Assembly: GCA_905250075.1 (NCBI GenBank)
Contig: CAJNOP010000691.1
Location: 1-64,000, forward strand
Source: Rotaria sp. Silwood1
Taxonomy: Eukaryota; Rotifera; Eurotatoria; Philodinida; Philodinidae
DNA length: 64,000 bases
Reading direction: 5' to 3'
Numbering within the stretch: the stretch's first letter is position 1; every line of letters starts with the position of its first letter. Below the pieces are notes generated by a model that did not search any database, was not told the DNA's origin, and saw only the letters and a list, made by a program, of their open reading frames with translations. Shown piece by piece: positions 13,122 through 25,836 of the stretch. Both the position numbers and the translations under genes were made by a program.

Positions 13122-14469
13122 TTATTTGATTAAGAAACGATACAATGACACGTAAATCACTCAAGAGCTAGTTGTACAATGACTTTATCTGAAAATAAAA
13201 AGCTTTCAACGCAACTCTTGGAAGATTAAAATTTTAAACACACTGAATTTCGTTCTATTCATATACGAGAACTATGTTCACATTGATCATATTACTTGTG
13301 AGCCTGTGTCAATGAAAACGGTGCATTTTACAATCATAAATGGCAATAAACGAATGATTTACAATCTGTATTTCACTGAAAAATCATACATAGTAACTCG
13401 AATCCGTCTTGCTATATTGTTTGGTGACCATTTAATCATTGTTGTGTCCAATAAGTGATGGTGAGTTGAACTGATATATCAAAATTTCTTCGACAATCTG
13501 TCTTATTAAGGAACTCATACAAATCATGTTAGACAATATTTCAGTTCATAATAAACACATCGATCTAAATTTCGATCTTTGATTGTGAAGACGATATTAG
13601 TAAGACTATAAAGTTTCATATTTGTCAAATGCGAAACATTGAACATCATAATAACCAATTACTCTCTAAACATAATATGAGAAGCAATATAAATAGTTGA
13701 AAATGTTTCACTATTTCGAAAGCTTGCTTCTAATGATATTATCAAGAGGTCCTTGAAATATACGATATGATATCTGGATGGTAAAGACAGAAAGAAACAA
13801 ACATCATAAACACAATGCAAAAGATAACAGTCTAAAGAGAAATTGAGGCAGTAGTCTGTATGCTTGTGCAGCTGGTAGAAAATGAGATATTGGTGCGATT
13901 GTGAGCGTTAGTGGAATGTGAGTGAGTCGAAAAACCACACTTACACTCGTCAAGTCAACAAAAAACGATCTAAATCTTGAACTATAGGTTACATCACCAA
14001 ACAAATTTCATTTTATCACAACATCCGAGAAGTTTTATCACAAACGCAACAGTAATAATTTATTGGTAAAGTTAGTTTTCTCATATATATTGACATTATT
14101 TTTGAGATTATATAAATTAATGAAAAATTCAAGAAAAATCAATTAATTGAATAAGCAGATATTTTTAATTCTAAACTTCAAAGAAGCTTTTTTCGTATAG
14201 ATCATTGATAAATATTAATTATCGACCAACAATTTCTTTTATTTTTAAAAGGGTTCATTAATATTAGATCACCTTTTTCAAAGTCACACACATACATTTT
14301 TACCACATAAATTTTAGGATGAAGATTTCATTTCAACATAAACTTAATAATTAAGAAATACTCAAAAGGAAATATATACTTCGTTAAATAACGAAATTAG
14401 TTTTGTAAAACTAAAAAAAACTATATTACTTATATCGATATTTTTTGTATAAGATTTCTCTAATACCAA
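13122..14469. other. Intergenic, nothing recognised
   Basis: AT-rich DNA without recognisable coding, RNA or repeat features. The 66-residue minus ORF at 13804-14004 has no family resemblance. Confidence 0.35.
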
Positions 14470-15018
14470 TGTCAAAGTCAGCAACGATGATTTTAATATC
14501 AAATATTCGACAATGGAAATCGATTCCATATCGAGTTGTTACTTCAATCTAATTGATGGACAATTAAACAAAAACTATTCGTATATCTGTTTCATTATGA
14601 TACTGAATACGAAGAATCAATATATAATTAAAAAAATAACATTAGTTGCAATAATAAGGAAAATTGTCGCACACCTAAATTTATAAAACCAATTTAAAGA
14701 AAACAAAGACAAATTATTCGTTGATCAAATCAAAATTCTTCGATTATTAGATGGTGTAGGAGTAAGTGATGCCATCAATCTCATTCGACAAGGTTTACTT
14801 CTCCTGAACGTCAGCCTTTAACATGGACTAAAGGATATCATCTCCCAATACCTCTTCCATCAATCAAGATGAAGATAATGATCAAAGTATGCAAACAATG
14901 ATCTTCTCTTTCGTTCACCAAAGAAATGAATCAATTTTAGGAGAAAAACAAAATTGATCCGTTTTGAAGATTATCCTGTACATAAAAATCGATTAATTTC
15001 TATAGCAACTAAATAAAT
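14470..15018 (+). pseudogene. Decayed unidentified coding sequence
   Basis: Several consecutive open stretches in different plus-strand frames read like real protein but cannot be joined without frameshifts: NVKVSNDDFNIKYSTMEIDS (about 14471-14530), LFHYDTEYEESIYN (about 14590-14630), QILRLLDGVGVSDAINLIRQ (about 14731-14790), FTSPERQPLTWTKGYHLPIP (about 14800-14860), then INQDEDNDQSMQTMIFSFVH and RFEDYPVHKNRLISIATK ending in TAA at about 15016. I do not recognise the family. The colinear order over about 550 bp with frame changes is what a frameshifted gene relic looks like. Short introns could account for some of the changes. Confidence 0.4.
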
Positions 15019-16985
15019 TCGTTTCTTTTTGAATATCATGCTATAGACAAAAATGAGTTAACAAAAAACGGATAAACCTTTTTTATTTTACGATCTTCTT
15101 GTTGTTACGTTTTAGTAAATTATAATTGGTAATCTATGACTTTGGCATTAGTAGATTCCTTATATAATTAGAGTTAATCTATATTTTATGGAATATTAAA
15201 GTTTCATCCGCTGACACCGTAACACCCATACTCACCTTTATAAGAGTGCCAGTAACATATTCAAACCGCATAGGATTCGTAAAATGGTTGGTCAGAATAC
15301 TTAGCCCGTCTATCAATGCGTCCCGACTAATTGCTCGTTAAAAATATTATGATATTTTGGTTTTCTTCAGATTTGCGTCAATATCTTGAGACTCACAGAC
15401 GAATACGTAAGAAGAGAGAAATAGAGCTTAAAGCGACTCATCAAAATGTATTTGTAACAAGAAATAGCTTTGGACAATCGATGAATGTTTTTTGTCGATG
15501 ACAGACACTCTAGAGGGTGTGGGTGTGGATACGTGAGTGTAGGTATAGAAATCCTCTTTCTTCGCACCCACACACACTCACATCCACGAAAGTATTTTCA
15601 TTTCAAGCATTTGAATGAGGAATATATTCATACTCACACTCGTCCGGAGCAGTCTGTCTGTTGTCTGATTTCACCTGCAATGGTCTCTAGTTTTTTCACG
15701 TACTTGTACTACGATGATCCTTGAACAGAAGCAAAAGACTCTTTTTCTAACACTTATCGGAACGGATGCATTGACTCAATAAATTAATAAAGAACAAACA
15801 ATATTACCACATTGTATCTTCAGTCATAGTTGTTTTTAAGTCAAAGTTATGATGAAAAATAACATTTTTCACCTTCTGGTGGCAAAATGACTCGACTGTT
15901 TATTGGTATACTTACATTTGTTGTTCAAAAAACCAAGTTTCTATAATTGAAAATTTATGAAAAATCAGACATTTAGGTGACCTACATCAACTATGATAGA
16001 CTTCAAAATCAGAACTTATGATTGTCTCAGATAGACACAAGTCTAATGGACAGACTGTCAAAGCAAGGCAATTGTACGTTCTTCAATAACTGAAAATTTT
16101 TCATTCGCGACCAATCTATACGATGTTAGAGACTATCGAACTTCGACCTATCAGTCTTAAAATTGATGCTCAACACTGCAATCTTCAGACCATAGGGTAG
16201 GCTTGGTCGATTTCGTCTTTTTAACCACTGCTTCGTAAAATGCAAGTGCTGATAATACTGTTGGTTCAAGTATCAATAAATATGGTTAGATGGAAATGTG
16301 GTTAGTATTTTTCTCATAATTTCGTTTCAAGACAAATTTTTTTTTACAAGTTTACTATGGTTTTTATCATAATACTGTTGTTATTGTTACAGTACTAGTG
16401 TTATCTACATAATGTTGAAGACACAGAATCTGATTTTTTTTTTGGATTCTTATTGTTGTCCCACTCAACTATGGAAGGTGTGAGTGTTATCCGTTCTTCA
16501 CACCTACATCATACACTAGTGCCTTTATAAAGTTCGAACGAAGATTTTTGAGGATCCATTTTACTTGATTTCATTAAAAAATTATTATTTTGCTGCAAAA
16601 CCTTTGCTCTGATGAAAGAATCAAATTCAGACTTTTCCTTTAGCTATTTAACTAATAACTGGGTCACGCAACAGTCTGCATGAAATTAATTTTCTATGCT
16701 TAAGCAAAGTCTATTTCTGTTAAGCCCAATCTACTAGAGTTACTGCAATACCATAGACAAACTGGCTAGAGTGATGCTAATACTTAGATACATACAAACA
16801 TCTTTATACCGACACCTATCATATGAAGGACGCAAAAAAAATGTTTCGAATGGTTGGTAAATTGCATCAGCTCAAATGCAATATAAGGGAGGATTGCTGT
16901 ATCATACGTCACCTCTAACATTTATATTTAAATGATGAATTAGTTCAAGTCTAAGTAAACAAATTGCTTTTATTAAACTTAAAAC
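15019..16985. other. Intergenic with two telomere-like hairpins
   Basis: No gene recognised. It holds the telomere-like inverted repeat at 15513-15588 and a weaker one at 16474-16510 (AAGGTGTGAGTG facing CACACCTACAT). The latter part is the promoter-side flank of the isoleucyl-tRNA synthetase gene. Confidence 0.4.
15513..15588. repeat. Telomere-like inverted hairpin
   Basis: G-rich arm GAGGGTGTGGGTGTGGAT at 15513-15530 faces a C-rich arm GCACCCACACACACTCACAT at 15564-15583. Between them is a spacer with a CTTTCTTC core. The arms are degenerate TGTGGG hexamers in inverted orientation. Confidence 0.75.
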
Positions 16986-19900
16986 ATGGCCACGATTACA
17001 GAAACAAAGACAACGCAGTCTACTCCAATTGAGTTTTCTGTATCCCATGAAACACTTCAATTCGGAAATAATGAAACCAATATTTTAGCTTTTTGGAAGC
17101 AAATCAATGCATTCGAAATAAGTAATAGATTATCCAAGGACCGACCAAAGTAAAGAGAAAAAGAAAACTTCTAAAAATACCTAAAGAAATTATTTTTTAA
17201 AGATGTATATTCTATGATGGTCCACCATTTGTTACTGGTCCTCCGCATTATGGACATATTTTAACGGGAACAATTAAAGATGCCCTTACTCGATGGGCTT
17301 ATCAAACAGGGCATCATGTTGAACGTCGATTTGGTTGGGGTAAACATCACTTATTACTTTTAATTTTCATAACATACATGCGTTCTTTTGTTATTAGATT
17401 GTCACGGTCTAGCACTGGTATGATTTATTATTCTTTCTTTCCTCTTGTTATTATTCTAAATTTATTATATAATTGACTAATTAGGAATATAAAATCGATA
17501 AAATACTTAATATAAAAGGTCCTGATGATGTCGCTAAAATTGGTATTGCTGCTTATAACAATTACTGTCGACAATTTGTTATGCAATATGCTCAAGAATG
17601 GGAAGTATGTCTTCTTGTTAAGAATAAAAAAGATTTCAAAATAATTTTAAATAAAAAAAGGATGTTGTGAATCGTATGGGTCGATGGATTGATTTTCGAC
17701 GAGATTATAAAACAATGTATCCATGGTATATGGAATCAGTTTGGTTTATTTTTAAACAATTATATGAAAAAGGTTTTGTTTATTATGATTTTAAAGTTTG
17801 AATCGAGAATATATTTTAAAACTTAAGAATAAAAAGATATTCTTAAGGTAATGCCATATTCAATGGATTGTTGCACTCCATTATCCAATTTTGAAGCGAC
17901 TCTAAATTATAAAGATATTGATGATCCAGCTGTTTGGATATCATTTTCACTTGTTGATGATTCAACTGTTAAACTTGTTGCTTGGACAACAACTCCATGG
18001 ACATTACCATCTAATCTTGCACTTTGTGTTAATGCTAATTCAGTTTATGTTAAAATTCTTGGTATTGTTGATATGAGATAAAATAGAAAAAAAAATTATA
18101 TTTGTTCTTTATTCGTTAGATAAAACAAAGAATGAAATTTTTATTCTAATGAAAAAACGATTAGATGAACTTTATAAAAAGCCTGATAATTATGAAATAT
18201 TAGAAAGGTACGTTCAATAAAAATTCATCTCTGAATGTGATTTGTTTTTTTTTTTATCTAAAATAGTTTCCAAGGATCTCAATTGCAAGGAAAACATTAT
18301 ATACCATTATTTCCGTATTTTGCTAATGTCAGATTCTTTTTGCTTTTCTTTTTATTGATGACTTGTTTTAATTGAATAGGTAAAAACAGCATTTCGTGTA
18401 TTGTGTGATGATTATGTAACAGAAGATAGTGGTACAGGTGTTGCTCATCAAGCTCCATATTTTGGAGAAGACGATTATCGTGTTTGTCTTGCCAATGGTG
18501 TTATTAATAAACATACAGGACCTATTGTTTGTCCAATCGATGCACAATGTCGATTTACTAATGAAGTTAAAGATTTTGAAGGACAAAATGTAAAAATTGC
18601 TGATAAATCTATTATAAAATATTTAAAAGAAGCTAAAAGACTTGTTCATCAATCCGTATTCAAACATTCATATCCATTTTGTTTGAGAAGTAACACACCA
18701 TTAATATATCGTGCTGTTCCATCGTGGTTTATTCGTGTTGAAGGAATGGTTAATCGTTTATTAGCTAATAATAGTAAAATAAATTGGTAAGAAATAGAGA
18801 ATCACATGTTATTTTTTTTGTCATATGTATCTGATAGGGTACCTGACTTTGTTAAAGAAAAACGTTTTGCTAATTGGCTTCGTGATACACGCGATTGGGC
18901 TATTTCACGAAATCGTTATTGGGGAACTCCGATACCATTATGGATTAGTGATGATGGACATGAAATTGTTTGTGTTGGTTCAATTGAAGAATTAAAACAA
19001 TTATCTGGAATATCTGTTGATGATATTCATCGAGAATTGTAAATGAAGATTTTTTTTCATTTAAGTTATTTATTAAAACATAATAGTTATTTTAGTGTTG
19101 ATGAAATCACAATTCCATCTCGATTAGGTAAAGGTTTATTACGTCGAATACCTGAAGTATTCGATTCTTGGTTTGAATCTGGTTCTATGCCGTATGCACA
19201 AGTTCATTATCCATTTGAGACACGTCATACATTTATGGACACATTTCCAGCTGATTTTATTGCTGAAGGTATTGACCAAACACGCGGATGGTTTTATACA
19301 TTATTAGTTATTTCAACGGCTTTATTTGATCAACCATCATTCAAAAATGTCATTGTTAATGGAATTATTTTAGCACGTCAGCAAGAAAAAATGTGTGGCA
19401 GAAAACTGGATCATCCTGATCCAAAGAAAATTTTCGACGTCTATGGCGCGGATGCGCTTAGGTTAAGTTTATTTTACTTGTAGAAATTTTATATGTTTTA
19501 TTTTTTAATATAGGCTTTATTTACTAACATCGCCGGTCGTACGCGGTGAATCACTCAGATTTAAAGAAGAAGGTATTGACGATATTCTTAAAAATGTGTT
19601 TTTACCTTGGTATAAGACACTACGTCTTCTTATTCAATCATGTGATCAATTAAAAAGTGAAGAAAAAATTGAATTTATTTATAATGAAAAATGTTTCTAT
19701 ACATCAATGTCATCAAATTCAAGTGTTCTTGATAAATGGATTGTATCTTATACACAAACATTCCTTGAATTTGTTAAACAAGAAATGAACGGTAAGTTTC
19801 AGTTGTCGTCATTGATAAAGCAAATTATTTCCAAAAAACTGAAAACTCGATTAATAGATGTAAAAAATATAATATTTCATTCAAATAAGCTGAAAACCGT

Positions 19901-22217
19901 ACATTTAGAATTTGAACAACTCCTACGACCGTTGAAATATTAAAATTTATAATTCGAATATTTCAAGTTTTTAACTTTTGATTTCAACGACACCTCCAGA
20001 TATCCTAAAGAGTCTCCAAGAGTGACAGGATATCTTCCGAATCTCATCAAACATCTCGAAGAACTTTCAGAGACCAATAGAACATCTTCATGAGTTCTGA
20101 AGAAATCATCGGAGATTTTTAGATCTTCTGGAGATCTTCTATGAATCTCTGGACTTCATTCATGTAATAGATTGAATATACAATTTTTGTAAGTGGATAA
20201 TTGATTGGTATAATATGGATTGAAAATTTCTGGATTTCGAGTTCATTTTTATTACCGAAACAGTTGAAAACCGTGATTTAGACACAGCCATAGCACTCGA
20301 TATGAGTACCACAAATGGAAAAGTCGACAACTGAAAATATTCGAATCGTTTAATAATCACAAAGAGTTAATAGCCTCTACACTATGAATGAGACGTCGTT
20401 TGTATTTGAGTAATTGATAAATTCAAAGATAATCTTGGCATGTATTCAATATATGATTTTTCAGTACAAATTTTTGTACTTGTAATTGTAGCCATAAAGT
20501 AATGTTTTTATTCAAAATAAGTATACTTTGTAAAGAATTTCAATATTTAGTTTATCGTTTGTATACGGTGGTGCCTCGTCTTGTTAAATATATTGATATG
20601 TTAACTAATTGGTATGTTATATTGAACAACAAACGTTTTAAGGTAATCAAGACTTATCTTACCTTCGTAGTTATACCAATTAGTTTTATATCAATTAGAA
20701 AGACTAACTATATTGCTTATTATAAATCGCAAATTAATATTGATCTTCTTTGTTTTTTTTTGTAATAACATTGATAACAATTTAATTTTTCATTTAGGGT
20801 GAAACAACAGTAGAAGATCGTCTTGTTTCATTAAATGTTCTTTGTTATATTCTTTTAATAATGGCTAAATTAATGGCACCATTTACACCATTTCTTGCTG
20901 AATATATGTATCAAATTTTAAGAAAATTAATGCCACAATCAGCATCTGATTCTGAACAAGAACTAAGTGTTCATTTTCAAATGATTCCAAAATCAAAGTT
21001 TGTTCTTTTTATGGTTTTCTTTTCTTTTAATTAAAGAAAAATGAAAAAAATTTATTTAGTCATTCATTAGTAAATAAGAATATTGAAAGTGTTGTAGCTG
21101 TTATGCAAACAATTACTAAATTAGGTCGACTTCTACGAGAACGAAAAGTTATTCCTATGAAAGTAAATTTAATTGACTTATCTTAGATAAATATTTAACA
21201 TAAAAGCCTTGTTGTTAGTATCCATTACCAGAATTAGTTGTTATTCATAAAGATCTATCCATATTAAAAAATATTGAATCCTTAGAAGATTTCATTCGTG
21301 AAGTATGTTGTTTTAAATTTTATTCATTTTTTTTAATATTTATATTTACTATTTAAAGGGTTTAAATGTACGTAAAGTAATATATTCTCAAGATTATAAA
21401 CTTTATGATATTAAAATGCATGTGGAACCCAACTATCCAACATTAGGCAAAAAGTTTGGTGGTAAGAGTATCGTTTTTGTTGTATTTTGATATTTATTTA
21501 CAAAAAAAAAAAATGAAAATATAAATAGTTAAAGTTAAACAAATATCTGAAAAACTCCGTGGACTATCTTATGCAGATATTGAAAAATTCTTATCGAAGA
21601 ATCAAGATGAAAGTCCATTAACAATGCTTGACGATGTACCAATTGAATGGGAAGATATTTATATTATTTATCGTGTAGGACAAGAAACACGTTTTGAAGC
21701 TACTGCTGAACAAGGAGTATGTATTTATTTCGTTTCTTTTTTTCTTGTAGTTTATTATATGTTATTTTTATAAATAGTTTATTGTTTTACTTGATTGTAC
21801 AGCGGATGTATCATTAATAGATGAAGATCTTATTAATGAAATTACAAGTCAAGTTCAAAAACTCTGCAAACAGGTTATATTTGGTTTTTATATTGATGAT
21901 TAATTTTAATTAATACATAGTTATTTTTGGTTTTAAAGGTTAAATTAATTTCAACTGATGATATAACAATTTATTATTCGGTTGATCCACAAACAAGTGA
22001 AATTGCTCGTATTGCATCTGAACGACGAGACGACATTGAAGCTATTCTTAAAAAACCGTTTATTTCATTGACTAATTTAATGAATAAAGATAACAACAAT
22101 GTAGTTACAGCTAAAAAGCTTCCTGTAAGTGCTATTTGATTCTTTATGAAACATAAAATTCCTTTTTATTAGATAAGAGATGGTGAAATTGAACTCGTCA
22201 TCATTCGAAATGCATAA
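16986..22217 (+). CDS. IARS1: Isoleucyl-tRNA synthetase, cytosolic type
   Basis: Multi-exon class I aminoacyl-tRNA synthetase charging tRNA-Ile in the cytosol, about 1,050 residues once introns are removed. It starts at ATG 16986 and stops at TAA 22215-22217. In order: PPHYGH (HIGH motif, about residues 69-73), DCHGL, GRWIDF, the editing domain ([26 protein letters not shown]), [18 protein letters not shown], the KMSKS loop region at about 19389-19420, the anticodon-binding domain ([14 protein letters not shown]) and a C-terminal domain ending [14 protein letters not shown]. It is near yeast length and lacks the extra C-terminal repeats of vertebrate IARS1. Introns are mostly 50-90 bp. They include a 52-bp one at 17796-17847 and a 20-nt microexon at 17398-17417, plus one long intron (about 19792-20549). 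The KMSKS loop reads KMCGR instead of the usual KMSKR, so activity of this copy is doubtful. All splice joints I checked keep frame. Confidence 0.93.
19797..20337. mobile_element. Candidate TIR element in IleRS intron
   Basis: The only long intron of the IleRS gene begins almost at once with TTTCAGTTGTCGTC (19797-19810). It carries the inverted copy GTCGACAACTGAAAA at 20323-20337, a match of 13 of 14 bases. Between them are short internal direct repeats (TGAAAACCGT followed by ATTTAGA near 19891 and 20265). No clear target duplication is visible and no transposase is encoded. I infer a non-autonomous insertion that lengthened the intron while leaving the donor (GGTAAG at 19791) intact. Confidence 0.5.
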
Positions 22218-22400
22218 TCAAAATCGAACAAAACCAGAATTTTTTTTTTGTAACTGCTCCTTTGGTTGGATTTTTATGAAGGTGGTATGGGTGTGGTTAA
22301 AGACAAGAATGTTATTTATATTTACACTCACATTGCTTCTGAATAAATCAACGAATCATTGTTCATGTTCGAAATTAGGGTGTATACTTAGTGATAGTCA
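22218..22400. repeat. Degenerate telomere-like hairpin downstream of IleRS
   Basis: Just downstream of the IleRS stop, GGTGGTATGGGTGTGG (about 22281-22296) faces TTTACACTCACATTGC (about 22321-22336) across a spacer containing AAAGACAAGAATG. This is a weak member of the telomere-like inverted family. Confidence 0.4.
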
Positions 22401-22925
22401 TCATACCTTGTTTTCCTGATAAATTCTTCATGATCACCAAGTATATTATCTCGCAAGAATGCTATTCAGGAGCTGATTGGATTACCGCACAGGTTGGGTG
22501 TGATTAGTGTCTGTAGACCATAGAAAATGTACGTTAGAAACAGAAGGTTGAGAAAAGGGGAACAATCCTTGATCGCCGATTTCGTGGCCATGGAAATTCA
22601 GTGCAGTAAGTGTCTGCAGGAAACAATGAGTAAGTGATAGGATAAGCAAATTGGAGAGAGTAAGAGATAAATTTGCTTGATTTTGTCGTATAGCATTGAC
22701 GAGATGTTCTGCTCCTAGTAGACCAATATTAATATAGGAGAGATTTAATGTAATGAGTGTCTGTATGAAATAGTACGTGAGTGATCGGATGAGGAGTTTT
22801 GCGAGAGATTACGCATAATGCGACTATTTTTTTGTTGTACAACATTAATAAGATTTAATACTCATAGACTGTCGATTTCATCAGTGTAGACTTTCATTGT
22901 AGTGAGTGTCTGTATGAAATAAAGA
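22401..22925 (-). pseudogene. Leucine-rich-repeat gene remnant
   Basis: Read on the minus strand, the stretch contains repeated LRR units of the ribonuclease-inhibitor/NLR kind. Around 22745 the frame gives QTLITLNLSYINIGLLGAEH then LVNAIRQN, and around 22625 LQTLTALNFHGHEIGDQG, both fitting the LxxLxLxxNxIGxxGA repeat. A third, more degenerate unit begins at about 22910 (QTLTTMKVYTDEI) and contains a stop. The DNA periodicity (GAGTGTCTGTATGAAATA recurring on the plus strand at about 22755 and 22903) is the same repeat seen as nucleotides. A TTTCCTGCAG acceptor precedes one unit, so these look like LRR exons separated by decayed introns. No intact start or terminus is visible. Confidence 0.6.
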
Positions 22926-25836
22926 GCTATTCAAGCGTCTTTGTACTTCTCAGAAAAGTTTTTCTTTTTCGCTTATAATAAAAGTCTGAAAAAGCTCAAA
23001 CTTTGACTTCTAACCCTTTGTAACTAGGCGAATATAATCCCAAATTTTCACATCTCTATATTTACTGATAAAGGAGATATTTATGCCAACAGTCTGAACT
23101 TACGAGGCGGCTTATGAGTCATAGTTGTATAATTAAAAAATGACATATGGACGAATGTTTATATAGAGAAATTGTTCGATAAATATCATACAGTTGTTAT
23201 AATTTGTTGTTTTAAAATGAATTGTTTTGATATTTAACTCATCTTATACCATTTCAATTTCAATGAAGATTGTGTTGATACTATATATGAAAAACTAAAA
23301 GTAAACTAGTGAAACTCAAACCTGTATTGAGGAAGATCAACTATACAAAGAAAAAAATCCAAAATTGAAAATAACGAAGCTGGACTAGAGGATAACTCAA
23401 ACACGTTGGGGTAGAATGGGTTATTCTACTGTGGAATCATGATTTCTTTGTTATGTTCTTCAGTTCTTTTCTTTGAAGACTCATAATCCAGTTTATTAAA
23501 GTAAACACGGGCATCTATATACGAAAAAAAGGAGAGAAGAGGAAAGTCGATTATTTCTTGGTTTATTTCTACCTGGATAGAGTTGGTAAAAACAAATGAT
23601 GTTCTCTGAGCTCCTTGAAATTGGAAATAACCCAACTGAAGTAAGATAGATCAAAGAATAAGAAAGAGAAATAGCGAAAAATAGAGGAGACAAGAAAAGA
23701 AACAATATGTATTACATCTAGCGAACAAATATCTTATTTGTTTGCTTAAAAGAGTAGATTTTTCGAAATCCTGAACAAGATTATTATGAATTTTCTTGTG
23801 AGCTGAGTTTCGAATATTATGTAAAGCTAGGATGTGTGCGGGTATGAATGGTTTGACGAATGTGGATATGATTGTTGCGTGGATTCGGGCAGCTAAAGAG
23901 AAAATGACATCAACACCCATGTTAACGCAAACATCGGTTGATTTCATTTTTGAATGCCTTCAAATCAGTATTTTCTCGTCATTTTGACAGGTTTTTCAGA
24001 ACAAAACAATTTTTTTATATTTCGCAGCACAGATTCGATTCGTCGCAAAGATCTTTAATGACTTCTGGAAACATTTTTTCGTAGTATAGACTATTGGACG
24101 TTTTCAATCAAAACATCATTGATGTACTCTGTTTTGGTCGTATTTTATGCATTAAAAGAAATAGATGTACCTGGAAAAGTAGTATAAGACTGTTAGTAAT
24201 TGGAATTGACGTAGCATTCTGTATTGTTTCATAGTTCAGTATTTTTAAAATGCCTCAAATAATATTCGAAGCAATAAAAGCAATTTATCTCGTTGTTCGA
24301 AATACTCACGATTAGTGTTCATCTACTACGGTATAGTATTGCCAAAAAGTACAAAAAACCAACGAAATCACTGAATAAATTTGTTGTTGACACAAAGAAT
24401 GTTACACCTACTAATGACTCTTTGTTTATTTTTCATTTGCATGGAAAAAATCACATAATATTTGAAGCCTTTTCTGTTTTCATAATAACATACGAACGCA
24501 AGAAAGAGTAAGCAAAGATGACTGACGAAAAAAGACAGTTGTTTAGCATTTCCGGCAAACCAAAGTGAATAGATGACAAGTAAATAGTCTCAAAAAATGT
24601 TTGCTAATGCTGCATTCGATACAAGACTGAGAGAGTGTGTGCGCAGATGTAAATGAGCTGATTTATGATACTCACTAGGTTTGTGACAGCTTCAGTTCCA
24701 CAGCTCTCGAGATAGCACTGTATACCAGCTGAAGCTATTTACCTGCTCTTCCCAAGAACGTGAATACACTGACCAGTTCTATTGCAACAAGATATCTGAT
24801 AACACATGAGTTTTCCTAAGAGGCATTGCACCTAAGCCATGACTAACACTGCGCGACGAATGCCATCGATTTGACTGATATTTTTACAGTAGGTGGGCCT
24901 AACAATGTTAGTGGGTGTGGATCCAAAGAAGACAACCAAAACTACACCCACACTCAAATAGGCGTTATAACAACCTACTGTAACTTGATAACCAGTTAAA
25001 CTAAAATAACCTGCTAAAAGAGCCCATGTCCAAGATTTACCTTGTCTAATTAAAATCTTTGCAAGAAGATCAGAGAGAATTGAATAAGTGTCTTTGTGAA
25101 TATCTAATAAATATTAATACACCAAGGATTTGCATACAATAGGGCTGTCATAAATAATAATTATTATGTTTGTCTTTTAAAGCATTTATCTCAATGGTTT
25201 TTTATTCGATAAAATTAAGAACTATTAAAGACTGATAATCCAGCAATAGATTGTTGCATGCATTATTTCATTTTACTAAGTTGAATATATATATATCGAA
25301 TTATATTTAGTATAGCTGTATTATGAAGCAATGAATGTCAATTATTGTTGATATTTATATGACTTCTATCAAAACTATTTTCTTTTAATCGAATTTGAAG
25401 CTACAAAAATTATTTAAACTCTTTTTTTTCTATTCATCTTCATTCTTTGTAAGACTATTGTTGCTTCAAGTGTCAAAGAAAAACATGTATTTGTAGTTTT
25501 TTACTTCTATTTCTCAGACAATTAATTTACTTTGTAATCTGTCATTGGTTGTCACTAAACTTGTGACTAATATCCAGAAAAAAAAACGTTTTTTGTCTTA
25601 GAAACTATAAAATATTTTTCTTTCAAATGATTTCTGATTCAAATAAGAAAAATGCTGTTTGTTAATCAAACTGGTATTATTTTTATTTCTAATATTCTTT
25701 AAACCGTACAATAATAATAAAAGTACTCTTGTAGAAGTATAGCTTAGATTAAAGAATATTTTGTCGTATTACCATGATTTATTTTACTTGATCAGCTTCA
25801 TCGATGTATTTTAATTTCACAAAATATTTTCTTTTA
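22926..25836. other. Intergenic, repeat-bearing, no clear gene
   Basis: No gene recognised. Minus-strand ORFs at 23426-23947 contain hydrophobic stretches and overlap in two frames, with no family match. The region includes the telomere-like hairpin at 24886-24981 and an isolated GAGAGAGTGTGTGCGCAGATG tract near 24629. Confidence 0.35.
24886..24981. repeat. Telomere-like inverted hairpin with long outer arms
   Basis: The outer arms ACAGTAGGT (24886-24894) and ACCTACTGT (24973-24981) are perfect inverses. The inner arms GTGGGTGTGG and ACACCCACACTC carry the TGTGGG hexamer. The loop contains CAAAGAAGAC. In this copy the inverted symmetry extends past the hexamers, which suggests a discrete element boundary. 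Confidence 0.7.

Noticed and set aside
15485-15724. 79-residue ORF containing CGCGYVSVG
   Set aside because: Encoded mostly by the telomere-like hairpin; no independent evidence.
17796-17847. Apparent premature stop in the IleRS gene (TGA after the DFK codons)
   Set aside because: A 52-bp GT-AG intron placed exactly here restores the conserved FKVMPYS reading, so it is not a nonsense mutation.
22755-22920. Possible CRISPR-like or satellite direct repeats
   Set aside because: The similarity is explained by LRR exons on the minus strand; unit length and spacing vary and there are no unique spacers of even size.
23426-23947. Minus-strand ORFs that might form a membrane protein
   Set aside because: Two frames overlap, no clear splice sites link them, and no family is recognisable.
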